From contig OX411558.1 of NCBI GenBank assembly GCA_948146395.1, forward strand, positions 35,086,350-35,150,349: 64,000 bases of DNA, read 5' to 3'. Below, piece by piece: positions 45,390 through 56,719 of the stretch. Positions within the stretch are counted from its first letter, which is position 1, and each line of letters starts with the position of its first letter. The notes below the pieces were generated by a model that ran no database searches, was not told where the DNA came from, and saw only the letters and a list, made by a program, of their open reading frames with translations. The position numbers and the translations under genes are program-made. This DNA is from Fragum whitleyi. Taxonomy: Eukaryota; Mollusca; Bivalvia; Cardiida; Cardiidae.

Positions 45390-47964
45390 GAGGTATTTCA
45401 CGTAATTATCTCCCTTGTGTACTCTTCAGTCACACTGACATAACAATGCAAACGAGGGGGCATCCTTCTTTTCCCCACTCTTTATTTCATTGAAATTTAT
45501 CCGAATAAATCAGTCAATTACAACTATTAAAAAAATAGATCACCAAACTTTTATAATTCATAACAATACTTAAATGTCATTAGAAACTACTTTGACCGCT
45601 TTTAGGAATTTTTATTTTTGAACATTGAAAAAAATCGACGTTTGATTTTAGTTGGGTGGAATAAATTGCAGAGATAAAGCTTCAGTGTTTTTCTACTTGA
45701 TGAATTTATAATTTTTGGTCGAAACAGATATCCTTCACTGAAAATCTACCGTTTTGAGAAAACACTTTGATATGATAGTTTGTTTGGATTTCTTTCATTT
45801 TGATTATTCATTTTCATTAATTCAATACTAGTAATTGCATAATTGTTCGCCACAACTTGTCGATCGTAATTAATTAACTAAAAATTACAAAAAAAATAAT
45901 AAAATTAGAATAAAGAGATAATAAAAAAACAGACAACAAAAACGCCAGACGACAGAATGCAATTTCGACACATGTTTATATGTTTACTCTAACGAAAAAT
46001 AAGAAAAAAAGCGAAAACATATCGAGAGATAAAGATAATGTGAAAAGGGGAGAAATAATTCAATCGCAGGTTTATTATTACGAGTTGCTTTTTCATTTTG
46101 TTATTGATTCACATTAAAAAAAAATATTTATATTGGGAAGAGCTTTTAAATACATTGGAAACGTGTATTTCACTGTTTCGAAATTAATGATTTTGAATTT
46201 TGTAGTACTGAGTTTATCCTTCTTTTCGCGCAGCCTTTTTTTAACACTCACCTCTTACGAATCCAATTAAATTTCCAAATTCATGAATTATTGAACGCAC
46301 AAAAATGCCTTTTATGAATATATCTTCATCATGAAGATGTGATAGAAGTTAAATACGATTACGTAATACCATATGCCATATAGGACGCTTAATTGTCACC
46401 AGTACAATGTTTATTTAGCGCACGTGTTGTAACTTATGACTGCTGCTTTAGTGTTTTACCGCTCTTTGATCTGGGGTTTATGGTATATTGAAAAACCCTT
46501 TCTAAAATCAAAAACTCTCATGAAGATTAAAGTCAACCCTACATGTCTTTTTACACTTAAGTTTTTTCAACCGATTTGAAAAACAACAGTGCTGCAAGGG
46601 ACTTGTGCTAAATATTTCAACGATTCTAATGGAGTATTACATATATGGCCCCTATACGATAAATAACGAAATAACATGAACATTACTTGAACTAAGTCTG
46701 GTCTTTCTGTGCTATTTACAAAATACAACGTATTTATCTATTTATTACATGCATTATCATTTAATATTTCCTAAGTATGAATATTTCTTGTGCAAAAAAA
46801 ACAACAAAAAAACAAAACAAAACAAAAAAAAACCATCAAAAAGACAAACCAAGAACAACAAGAACAACAACAACAAAACCCGCTGTTGTAAAAAGATAAC
46901 ATGTTTCACAAAGATCTGATTTGATTTGAATTGGGGTTTTACGTCGCTTTCAACAATCTTTCAGTTATATCGCGACGACTGGAGCACCTAACGATGGATT
47001 CCTGGTATTTCTCACACCAGAACACCACCACATCCCTTTCCTAGCCACCAGTTCCTATTCCACATAGGTTTACGATTATCTACCCATTGGTGGAAGACAA
47101 ATGTCGGAAAGGATAAGTGCCGCGGCCGGGGATCGAACCCGTGCGAATATAGACTCCTGGATTAGAAGTCCGGCGGGCTACCAACTGCGCTATTTCACAA
47201 AGAAATTTATATTGCTCGGTCAAAATATCACAAAGGCTTACTTTTTCACAATCATGATCCACAAAATGAAAGATCGTCAATGTGTTGGTTTCAGTTTTCT
47301 CTTTTTGCCACGAAGTTTCAACAGCGCGGTGGTGTATTTGATTTGAATATGCGCTCAACGGTTTATTTTCTTTATTATTACTTTTTTCACGAATACATTT
47401 CCTTGTCTCATTGTGTTGATAACGATGTGATGGTAAATATGTTCTATCCAAAGAAATTTATATAACACTATAAAAAGAAACAATTGAGTAGGCTACGTAT
47501 TTTTCATTTTTTTATGATATTGGGATTTTAATGAAAAGAGCAAAATAAATGAAAAGGTTGAAGAAAAAAGGGAATAATGTATGAGTAAAAATAATTCAGA
47601 GAGAAACTTTGAAACCAAAATTAAAAAAGGTCAGTATAATAAAAAAAAAATCAAAATACTTCTTCATAGGTCAGGGACGCTAAATAGAGTTAGATTAATA
47701 TATTATATCAAAATATGTTTATCAAAAGCAAAAAATAAAAAAAAGGACTAAAAAAGGCATGAAGTATTTAAGCATTAAAACTACATTCTAATTATGTGTA
47801 AAAATAACTTTGATATCGTTTGTAACGACTAGTATTTTGTGGTTTAAAATATACTATTTTACTATAAACTTTTATTGGACTAAATTGACATGCCCCCTCG
47901 TTTGTATAAGGGGCGGAGTCGAGAGATTTCCGCGCATGCGCAGACTTATGTGAAATAGGTCTAT
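45390..47964. mobile_element. 2.6-kb inverted-repeat transposon splitting a tandem unit
   Basis: The empty site is seen in unit 2 (CAAACAATTAGAATG, 48930s). The left end is GAGGTATTTCACGTAA; the right end, complemented, is GACCTATTTCACATAAG (after ATA). A second inverted pair CAAACGAGGGGGCAT lies inside both ends (45449-45463, 47890-47904). The target looks like TA with one base difference. The interior is AT-rich, with an A/C-rich tract (46793-46885) and a nested SINE (46920-47205). No transposase ORF is visible. Confidence 0.75.
46920..47205 (-). mobile_element. SINE family S1, minus strand
   Basis: On the minus strand it has A-box TAGCGCAGTTGGTAGC, a head with GATCCCCGGCC near the B-box (GGGTTCGATCCCC), and a body GGCTAGGAAAGGGATG with AGGTGCTCCAGTCG. 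The tail is GAAAGCGACGTAAAACCCC followed by AAATC-like units. It is nested in the 45390-47964 element. Confidence 0.8.
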
Positions 47965-48113
47965 TAGAATGAAAGCAGTATAATAAAATATTTTTTGAAC
48001 TCCAATTAGTAGTTGAAAATATTTTGATAAATGTACGGATGAAGCATTGATATTCTGTTAAAAAAATACATAACGTGATTATCATTGACATTCCTTATTG
48101 TATCATCTATAAG
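47965..48113 (+). repeat. Tandem unit 1, right part
   Basis: It continues unit 1 after the inserted element and matches 48937-49090 (TAGAATGAAAGCAGTATA, ATGTACGGATGAAGCATTG). Unit 2 starts immediately afterwards. Confidence 0.85.
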
Positions 48114-49090
48114 ATATTTATATGAAGAGATTTTTTTTTTGAATTCATAGAGGAATGAAACTTAAAACATTATCACACTGTTTGAATATGCATGGTGGAT
48201 TCACACACAAGTGTGATTTTGTGTGATGATCTTCACTGTTGTTTTTTTTTTTTTTTTTTTTTTTTTAAGAAAATATAATGCAAATGATATGAAATGTTGT
48301 GGCATCGCTTTTATAACTGAAGACATTCATTTAAAACTTGGAATATTTGTTCACTATCAAAGGAAAAGAAAACTATGGAGGGGGAAACATGCATTTTTAC
48401 AGCTAATTTATGCCCTTTTTAGACCTAGATATTTAGCCATTATCCAGCACCTCACAGTGAGCATTGGCATGCAGTACTCTTGTATTAATCCCCAGACATT
48501 GTAATTTAAATATCAGGTATTTTGAAATTTTCACATACATAGTTCAAATATTGTAAATTATTTCCCAATCTTCAAAATTTTAGACTTTTCAAATAGAAAA
48601 GGGTTGTAGATAACAGTCTGAAATGGGTTCAATTCGAAAAGAAATCTTGCCAATGGGTAGAAAATACAAAGGTAAACGGAAGAAATTGCCTGTAACATGC
48701 AGTTTCTTCATTACCCTTAATAGTTTCTACAATAAAGATTGAAAGGGAACTTGAAAATCACGGGACTATACAGAAAAGAGTAAAAGTATTTTGTTTGTTG
48801 AGACCAATTTTGTCATGGCTAATAATACTATTATTGTATATATGTATGACATTCCGTCCAAATATGTAATATAAGACTAGAAAAGTCAACTCCTAGATAC
48901 TATCACCTTATATTTCCATGTAAGTTATCAAACAATTAGAATGAAAGCAGTATAGTTAAAAAAAAAAAAAAAAAAAACAAACTCCACTTAGCAGTTGAAA
49001 ATATTTTGATAAATGTACGGATGAAGCATTGATATTCTGTTGAACAAATACTCAACGTAATTATGATTGACATTTCTTATTGTATCATTA
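48114..49090 (+). repeat. Tandem unit 2 (uninterrupted)
   Basis: This is a second copy of the ~985-bp unit. It differs from unit 1 by substitutions, a long T-run at about 48241-48266 and an A-run at about 48957-48977. It supplies the empty site (TA at 48937-48938) for the 2.6-kb element. Confidence 0.85.
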
Positions 49091-49136
49091 AATTCGTGTA
49101 CGATACAAAACCTGCCCGTAACTTTTACAGTGTTAA

Positions 49137-49320
49137 CCCTTTCCTGTTTTACAAAATTTTGGACCTGTCCAAATTCAAAGGTTTTGCAGACGCAAATTTT
49201 AAGTGGATTTAATTTGAAAAATAACCATTCAGTAGGGTAGGAAATAGTGTGGAAAAAGAAGAAATTGCTTGTCAGAAGCAATTTCTTTTTTTTTTCACAA
49301 TGTTTTCTCAATCAGTCGAA
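49137..49320. mobile_element. CCCTTTCC MITE, one end decayed
   Basis: TTAA at 49133-49136 is followed by CCCTTTCCTGTTTTACAAAA. The core GAAGAAATTGCTTG then TCAGAAGCAATTTCTT matches 38782-38980. The right end fades after TTTCTCAATCAG, and no second TTAA is seen at the expected place. Confidence 0.7.
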
Positions 49321-49810
49321 AAAGTATGAGAAGTATTTGAGTACCGAGGAAATGTTAAGGGAAACGGAGAAGATAAAACAAAGATTTAAACAAGGATTGA
49401 TATTCGGGGATTCAAAAATCAACTATCATGGGTAAACTTTCATGACATCGTCTGCAGGATTGGTCGGAAATTAATGTATCTGCGTAGGATTTTTTAATTT
49501 TCTATAACAATGAATGACAAGTACGTCATAATTTCTGCTAGAATTGATTGTAATTACGGCGTTTTTGTCTACCAATAACGGTGTGTACGATTTCACTAAA
49601 CAAGCAAATGAATTGAAACATTGTGTGGGTTGGTCCATTGCTTTGAACAACATTTCACTTAAACGCCAGTTGTTGCATATTTATGCAAAGCCTTCTTTTT
49701 GGTCGTCCAAATAGTCGCACAGCTTGTTTGTATTATCTTGAAGCCCAGTTTCTTTTTTTTTTGCTTCGAGACAAATTACTTTTAATGTGAAAACAGATGA
49801 TTAGAACAGG
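49321..49810. other. Spacer with no recognised gene
   Basis: It separates the tandem units from duplication copy B. Nothing was recognised. Confidence 0.5.
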
Positions 49811-49984
49811 CTTCTACTTTGTTATACGATAATAATATTTATGTTTTCTGGCCGCAATAAGGGTTCATATGAAAACCCGCACAGTGTGAGCAGTGAAAAA
49901 CTATCGTTTAGATAATTATTGAAAAGTTCTCTACTTGAGATAAATACTTTTAGTAATATCAAACTTTAACTTTTAGTAATATCT

Positions 49985-50188
49985 AACTTTAACCTTGTAA
50001 AATTCTCTGTTGGCATTGAAAATATCTTCATGAAACTTGGAATGTGTGTTCACCATTACAAGAGCAATCTAGACTATCAAGGGGGATAACTCTGGAAGCA
50101 TTTTTGTAATAGTTATCCCCCCTTTTCGACTTATTGTGCATTATCCAGCACCTACAGCCTAGCGCTGCACCCGTAGGAGGTGCTCTTG
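49985..50188 (+). mobile_element. H3 family repeat, copy in duplication B
   Basis: It has the same body as 4958-5179 and a better-preserved terminus: GCACCTACAGCC ... CCGTAGGAGGTGC stem, then TCTTG(TT). This is the clearest H3 3' end in the window. Confidence 0.65.
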
Positions 50189-50214
50189 TTACACTACAAA
50201 TTCACAGGATAAAC

Positions 50215-50587
50215 CTGATGAAGGTGGCTGTGTCGTCGAAAGCTGGTGTAAAAATATAATATGAGCCTGTGCTTGACATTTCCAACAATTTTAAATGTAA
50301 TTGAGGTGCAAATATTGACTAGCGTAGACAGCAACATTCTGTAAATGTAAAGTTACCTGATCGTCTACAGATACTATGAGACCTTATCTATTTACTAATC
50401 GCATAGATAAGACTCTGGTCAGACTGTGCGGATGCACAGGCTGGTCAGAGTCTTTGCTTGTGCATATTTGAAATTGTTGGAAATCTCACGCACAGGCTCG
50501 TGTAATAAATAAAAAATGAATTTCATCAGCTGAATCTTGCAAATTTGTAGGATTCACCCGATGAAGGCGGCTGTGCCACCAAAAGCT
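50215..50587 (+). other. Tandem hammerhead-like folds, separated by a MITE
   Basis: The first motif (50215-50243) has CTGATGA, GGTGGC-TGT-GTCGTC and GAAAGC. The second (50528-50587) has AGCT, the hairpin GAATCTT/AGGATTC, CCGATGA, GGCGGC-TGT-GCCACC, then AAA in place of GAAA, and AGCT. A 241-bp MITE (50262-50502) separates them. Compensated or tolerated changes relative to copy A keep the hairpins, while the GAAA change argues that the second fold is no longer under selection. Confidence 0.3.
50262..50502 (-). mobile_element. MITE with TGAGCCTG ends, independent insertion
   Basis: This is the same family as 5348-5587, but its asymmetric core (GGTCAGACTGTGCGGATGCA) lies near the opposite end, so it is inverted. 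It sits at a TA in the first of two tandem subrepeats, where copy A is empty (TGTAATACAATAAATAG). Confidence 0.8.
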
Positions 50588-51235
50588 TTTGTAAAACTAT
50601 AATATTATATTCAGATAATGAAAGTACAAGTTACTTTTATGATTTTGGTCAACCACGTACATTACACTATAGCCTGATTTCATTCCTCATTAGTCGCTCA
50701 ATGATTTTTTTCTAGGAATTAATGTAATCAGCTGTTAAATTTCATTAATCAAACCATCTAATAAAGTAACATATTTGATTATCAGGCAAAATATCCTTCG
50801 GTGTGTCAAAGCACTGACAGTACTGATGGTGGGCGTCCCCAGTTGAAAGGTAGAGTGAGTTGTGTATTTTGTCGAAGAAAATGGTATCTTACACGATTAA
50901 TTAAATCATAACACCGTAGTCAGTGAATTGTACTTTCATGTCTGGGCCTCTTTTTAAATACATTGTATAATTTTGTTTGAAAAGAAAAAAAGATTTTTTG
51001 GATATCTTGGCCAAAGATAACTTTAAACTTTAATCCGTCGAATTTTGAGTTGTTTCAATCAAAATTGCAATCTTATGTTGAACTTGTACATTTCAAGCAC
51101 TTTGTACACGATTTCCCCACAAAAGATAAGTAGAAAGTAGGGAACGTTAGCTGAGATCAGACTGCACGTTTTTGCAGGCTTGACTTCTTAGTCTAGATTG
51201 TCTGTCAAAGTATGTGTACAACAGGAAAAAGCTTA

Positions 51236-51666
51236 CAGTTAGTTACATCGAGAAATTGACATTCACCTCAATCAAAACCATTCTACATCGCTCACTCAGC
51301 GCTCCATTCATTTATTACAATCACTCACTCAAACCATTCAAAAGATGAAACCAAATGAAAAAAATAGAATCATCAACGTTATTCAAAATAAATTTTGATT
51401 GAGAAAAATCGCGATTTCACTGATATAATTCCAATTGGTTACATTTCATAGGTTATTGAAGAAATAGGAAGCTATATATAACTTTTATTGTATTTATTAA
51501 AGGGAGGTAATCAATATCGCTAATTTTGTTCATCCTGAAGAAAAATTGCGATATAGGATTATCTCCCATTAAATTCACTCAAAACTCGCTCAACACACTC
51601 AATCAATTTCATTCCTTAATCATTCCAAAATCATTCACCATGTCAATTTCAAGATGTTGTTAACTG
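51236..51666. mobile_element. CAGTTA-family TA element (431 bp)
   Basis: TA flanks both sides (51234-51235, 51667-51668). The ends are CAGTTAGTTACATCGAGAAA and, complemented, CAGTTAACAACATCTTGAAA. The central palindrome has GGGAGGTAATCAATATCGC ... GCGATATAGGATTATCTCCC. Copy A lacks it. Confidence 0.82.
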
Positions 51667-52276
51667 TATTTCATCCTTTGTTAAGATTTATGTATTAGAA
51701 AAATATTTTTGCACTGTAGATGTCACACTTTTTTCTTAATCTTATTATTCCCTTTTAAAGTTTGTCTTTTTGGCAATTTACATAGGCAAAGTTTTGGTCC
51801 ACAAATACAATATTACCGTAAAAGTAAAAGGTACAGTAGAAACTCAACTCGTTGCAACAATAAAGATATCTAAGATCAATGGTATTGAAATGATATAGAG
51901 AATGCCGGTAGTCTTTCTTGCTCCAGTGTGAGATCGATTTGTCTTCCATTAAGAGATCAACAAAAGCTATATTTTCAGGAATTTAGCCTTATACAGCTTT
52001 TTTTTTACGAAATAGAGGAATTAATTATCTTCACTGAAGGGCGATTTCTCTTAGAGAGCGGCAAATTAATTATATTCAATGTTAAAGTCAATAAATACAA
52101 CTGACCACTTTAAAGAATTCGGTCTTGCTACTAATATTTCATCTTTTAACGAACAGTACTCTTCTAATGATAATGATTGGTGTTATAAAAGAACACATGC
52201 CAATGCAAGCAGTTATAGAACCATTATTTGTTCTCATATCCAATATTGGACACGAAAAGAATGTTGTTATATGGAC

Positions 52277-54691
52277 CACTCCCTAAGAACTGTTACAACG
52301 GACAAATACCTCTGCATGAATACATGTTAAGGATTCGCAATGAAAACTGTTAAGGCGTCTGCTTATTTGTTTGAATACATGTCGGTTTCGACATTATTTG
52401 TACAACCAGAAGACAGGTTAAACTTTATATATATTTCTATTCCATTCCTTAGATAATGAATAATCCTGATCGAAATATTTTTGATATTGATATTTCGGTA
52501 TAAAAGAGTTTTGATGTAAATTTGATCGAAAAACAGTGTTTCGTCTACTTCTTTGAAGAATTTGAGAAGAGAAAGAAGAAAGACTGAAACATTTTATCTG
52601 TTTGGCGTTAAAACTCCTCAGTCTTCTCTATTATACCCGTTATCCAAAAGGAATGTCTTCTGTTTCGAAACCTATATGTATTATTTTAATTTTATGCGTA
52701 TGTTACGAACTCTGCCTAATTCTTTTGGTATGTTACAGTATCTTCCCTACAGTGTTACAACCTCTGCCATTGATATTGCATACCTACAAAAAACCCAGTT
52801 TTCTTGACGCCAGGGTTTTCCAAAAACACAAAAAGCGCAACGAAATCCGAATTATCTGATGTCTAGGTCTTTTCTGCGAAATACGAGGTAGACGTTAAGA
52901 AAAGTCCCAAAACTTCATTTAATGCGAAATATCTAAAGATAACACTCTGATCTTCTTTTTAATTTATGAAAAACAGTTTATGCCTTCCTTCTTATCAATT
53001 AAATCTGTCTTACTTTCAGGATAAGAAAGCACTCGCAAATGTTAATTATACGAATGCCTATACATGGTAGTCTAATCAACATCGTAAAACATTCACCTGC
53101 TTTAAATGAAAGGTATCTTGTCAAGAACGTGTAAGCTTAAAATCCCAAAATCGAAATGGATTGAACATTCTCAAAATCATCGGTTAAAATCTCTTCTACA
53201 AATGACGGTGTTACAATAGTTAGCTCAGCATTTCTCCAATATGAAACATTCAAATATGAAACTTTTGTTCAAAAAAATTTACTTTTGCTGTTTTTTAAAA
53301 AATGTAATGAATGGGTTGTGGTACCTATTTTATACCTAGACCTGTTTACAAATGGGTACCATCAGCCAAGTGCGTTGTTTAAGTTGCTTTTGAAATTGTA
53401 AGGAAAATACAACCCTGAAGTGAATTTATTCAAAAATATAAAGCTAAGCACAAAAAGGTCCTGTTTCGCATTTTGATTGAAAATGGGCACTAATTTGCAT
53501 TGAAGTAAATACGAGAAAAGAACCTTTTTTCTGCCTATATAAAAAGTCAATCAAACCTTCTGAACTATCTCCGAGATTTGTACAAAAAACAGCTAGCCAT
53601 GCTCTGATCTATAATATTTTCTGAGAGGAAAGACCCGCCGAATTACTAGTTGATTATAGTTTTTACTTTTTAAGCTTTTCGAAATCACAGGACGTCCACA
53701 AGAGCCTGGGACGCTCTTAAGCCTCCTTCCCTGCGAAAAGTTCAAGAACTGGTTCTAGAACGTGAATTGGCAATTCAAGAACAGTCGAACTAGCTCTTGA
53801 CCCAGTTCTAGAACTAGTTCTTGAACTTCTTGTGCTAGATATCGAACCAGTTCTTAAATTTGAGTTCAAGGGTTGGGATAATTTCACCAATTATCATAAG
53901 GCTTTTTTGCATAAATACTTTACCGCCCTGACTCTAACTCAACACGTATATTGTAATCAAATTTCCTTGTTGTTTCCTTCTGAAGTTGGTATAATCATTA
54001 TGTGAAAGTTTGAAGTAAATCGGATAGAGATTGTGGACTCTTTTTGGAAAATAAGTGTATGTTAACAGACGGGCCGACGGATAGACATACGGACAGACAG
54101 GAAACCATAGCTAGAATAGCTAATAAATCCCACTCAAATACATAAAACATACCAAATGTTTTCACTAATAATCTGTAACCTATATTAGTGATGTAGTTAC
54201 TATACTGTAACACTCTCTGTCATGCACCGTAACATATATTTCATTATATTTTTTCGATCTTTTTAATTTTCAGTTGTGATAATAGGGAGGAAAATATTAC
54301 CAATTATTCAATTGGAATTATTGTTTGAGATTGCATCAATTTCCAATATGAAACGCATTCTAAAAGCTTATAATGCTTTTATAAGCTTTATAAGCTTTTA
54401 TAATGCTTTTATTTTACTTTGGAAAATGACACACATTGCTTCTAATTTCCCTTAAATCTTCAAAGTTCTAGTTATTTGCAGGGTAAGATATGAAAATAAA
54501 TGATTATGCGGAGTATCAGACTGTCAAAGCTACACTTGTCTTTTTTAAATTCGATGGATAAAAGATATTATTTTGAAAGGCGTAGCGTTTTTGTTTTGCT
54601 TGAGTACAGATATCGTGACTGTTTTCATTGCGAATCCTTAACATGTTTTCATGCAGAGGTATTTGTCTGTTGTAACAGTTCTTGGGGTGTG
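52277..54691. mobile_element. 2415-bp transposon with ~72-bp TIRs and 5-bp target duplication
   Basis: TGGAC precedes (52272-52276) and follows (54692-54696); copy A has one TGGAC at 8104-8108. The left TIR starts CACTCCCTAAGAACTGTTAC; the right, complemented, CACACCCCAAGAACTGTTAC. They stay paired through CTCTGCATGAATACATG and AAGGATTCGCAATGAAAAC, with few mismatches. The interior is AT-rich, with an H1-type fragment (about 53960-54110), a TTCTAGAACT-rich patch (53740-53860) and a short TTTATAAGC repeat (54365-54411). No transposase is evident. A 5-bp duplication with CAC ends is compatible with Transib-like elements, but the heptamer does not match, so the superfamily is left open. Confidence 0.85.
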
Positions 54692-54969
54692 TGGACTGTA
54701 AGTTTACTTTAGCAGCTTGTTTATTGATAATCAATGTCTGTTTGTCAAATATGGTATTCACCAGATATCTTAACAACATCGAAAAGCAAACATTGAAACT
54801 TTCGACGTGGAACTAAAAGAAATACACAGACAATGTTCGTCTGAACTATCTGAGTACAAAAACCGACGAAATGATACATCAGCACTATTTCTCTATTGGC
54901 CATGTATAGAATTACTCATCAGCTTTGTATATATGAAACTCCATATTATCAGGATTTTTTGTTATATCC

Positions 54970-55400
54970 TTGAATGCTTTTCGGTGATTTGTCTAGAAAT
55001 AATGGTAGATATTCACTTGATAATCTCACCACAAACCAGTGAAACAATAAGGAAACAATACCCTGCTTTAGTTTATTTAACCCCTTTTGGCGCTATCCTA
55101 GCGGAGTCCATCAAAAATGACGTCATGATGACGTTGCCTGTTAATCACGTGCAAAATGAAGCGCTTTAAGGATTTGTTAAAGAATACATTTTTCGACCCA
55201 TTTCCACATTTAAGATATAAAATAATTGTTTGTTTTTCGTATAAAATTGTTTTTTCTTCTCATTTTTAATAACAACAAAAGCTATATATTTTCTCTAGTT
55301 GCTCTACCACCCTTGCAAATATAGCTTTTGTTGTTCAGAAAAAGAAAAGTGAATCGATCTTACACTAAAACAAAATATTATCCTCTCTGTACTCATCTTC
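54970..55400. repeat. Foldback module with AACAAAAGCTATAT arms
   Basis: This is the counterpart of 8390-8964. The arms AACAACAAAAGCTATAT and ATATAGCTTTTGTTGTT flank a spacer containing TTGCTCTACCACCCTTG. It is a single unit here, against two in copy A. Confidence 0.65.
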
Positions 55401-56686
55401 AGAAATAAGGTGCTTCTCATATTTTTAATTCAATTCCACTGGCAATGCCGCTTGACTCTGTAAAAGTTGGACTACGCTTCCATTCACATTAATGTCGCAT
55501 GTATAGTTTTTATGGCTAAAAGAGCATAAAGCAACTGTCGACAAATTGTAAAGCGCCATTCATATAAAGACTCGAGCGTATTTTTGACAATTGTTATCTT
55601 GTCTGTAAAATTTGATTAAAAGCTCTTGGAAATGACAATTACCACCATACAATGGTCATGTTTGCTATGAAGGTATATCTGTTGATAAAAAGGTAAGATA
55701 TACCGACAAGATTAGGATAGTACATGTATATCAAGTGCAAACTTCTGAAATAAATATGCCTTTTTCTGATAAATACGAATTTCACTAGCGCACCGCTTTA
55801 ATGGAAACAAGTGATTTTTTAAAGAAAAAAAGCCTTACAACTTCATAAGGCAAAGTTGAAACACCTTATGCAGTAACATGCAACAACATCAATATATAAC
55901 TGCAGTTGTTTGTGCGTGTTTTATTTTCGACAGAATTTTGATAAGCTGTATGAATAATGAATGCTTTAAAGGAGACATGGATCGATCAAACATCTTAATG
56001 TTTGTACAAAACATTATTTTATGCTGCTACAAAGTTGCTACAAAGATTGCAAAGCCGACGAAGTGTTGCCCGTTTCCCATTTTATGTTACAAATGAATGT
56101 TTTCCCATGATAAGTATTGGTTGAGAATATCTGTTTATTTTTAAATCGAAATCCAAATAGTTCTATTTGTGTTGCTCTAACCTTTGATTGAAGTTCGGAT
56201 AGTGTCGAAAAGAAAACACTTCATCAAAAAGAAGACAATTTTAACAAAGTAATCCTAATAGAGCACACAACCCCCTATTAGAGATGATTGATTCAAATTC
56301 CGCTTCGAGCCAGCTTTACAAAAATCCATTAGTTCAATCTTCCTTTATAAGATGTCATCCCAGATAATTTGTCTTAAGAAAGAATGTTGTTTTGATTTGA
56401 AAACGCTAAAATACAGTAATTGTGAAATACGATGTAAAGGCGATTATTGGTTCTTTTTGTCTAACAAAAAACCAGCGGCCTGATCGGTATCAAAAATAAC
56501 AATTACTGCAATAAACTTTTTTGGAACGCAGTCATTTCTATGCTCAAACCTAACGAGTTCCACAAGAAACGTACCACAGCTAAGAAATCAAGCGACTTTT
56601 TTTAGATTCACCAAAATATGAACTTATAAACCTTATTACACTTTATGGATACGTTAACAGAAGGTTTTCTGTACTTGCAAGAACTC

Positions 56687-56715
<29 letters not shown>
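56687..56715 (+). repeat. A29 homopolymer
   Basis: A run of 29 A's sits where copy A has AATTCTAAAAATGG. It is either a local expansion or an assembly uncertainty. Confidence 0.9.

Positions 56716-56719
<4 letters not shown>

Noticed and set aside
53740..53860. Glucocorticoid-type or heat-shock response elements
   Set aside because: Half-site spacing is wrong for both, and the patch lies inside a transposon far from any gene.
54365..54411. TTTATAAGC repeats as a regulatory array
   Set aside because: This is a short imperfect duplication of an A/T-rich string, within the range expected of slippage.
52277..54691. Assignment to Transib
   Set aside because: Only the CAC start and 5-bp duplication agree; positions 4-7 of the TIR differ from the conserved heptamer and no transposase is present. 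Left unclassified.
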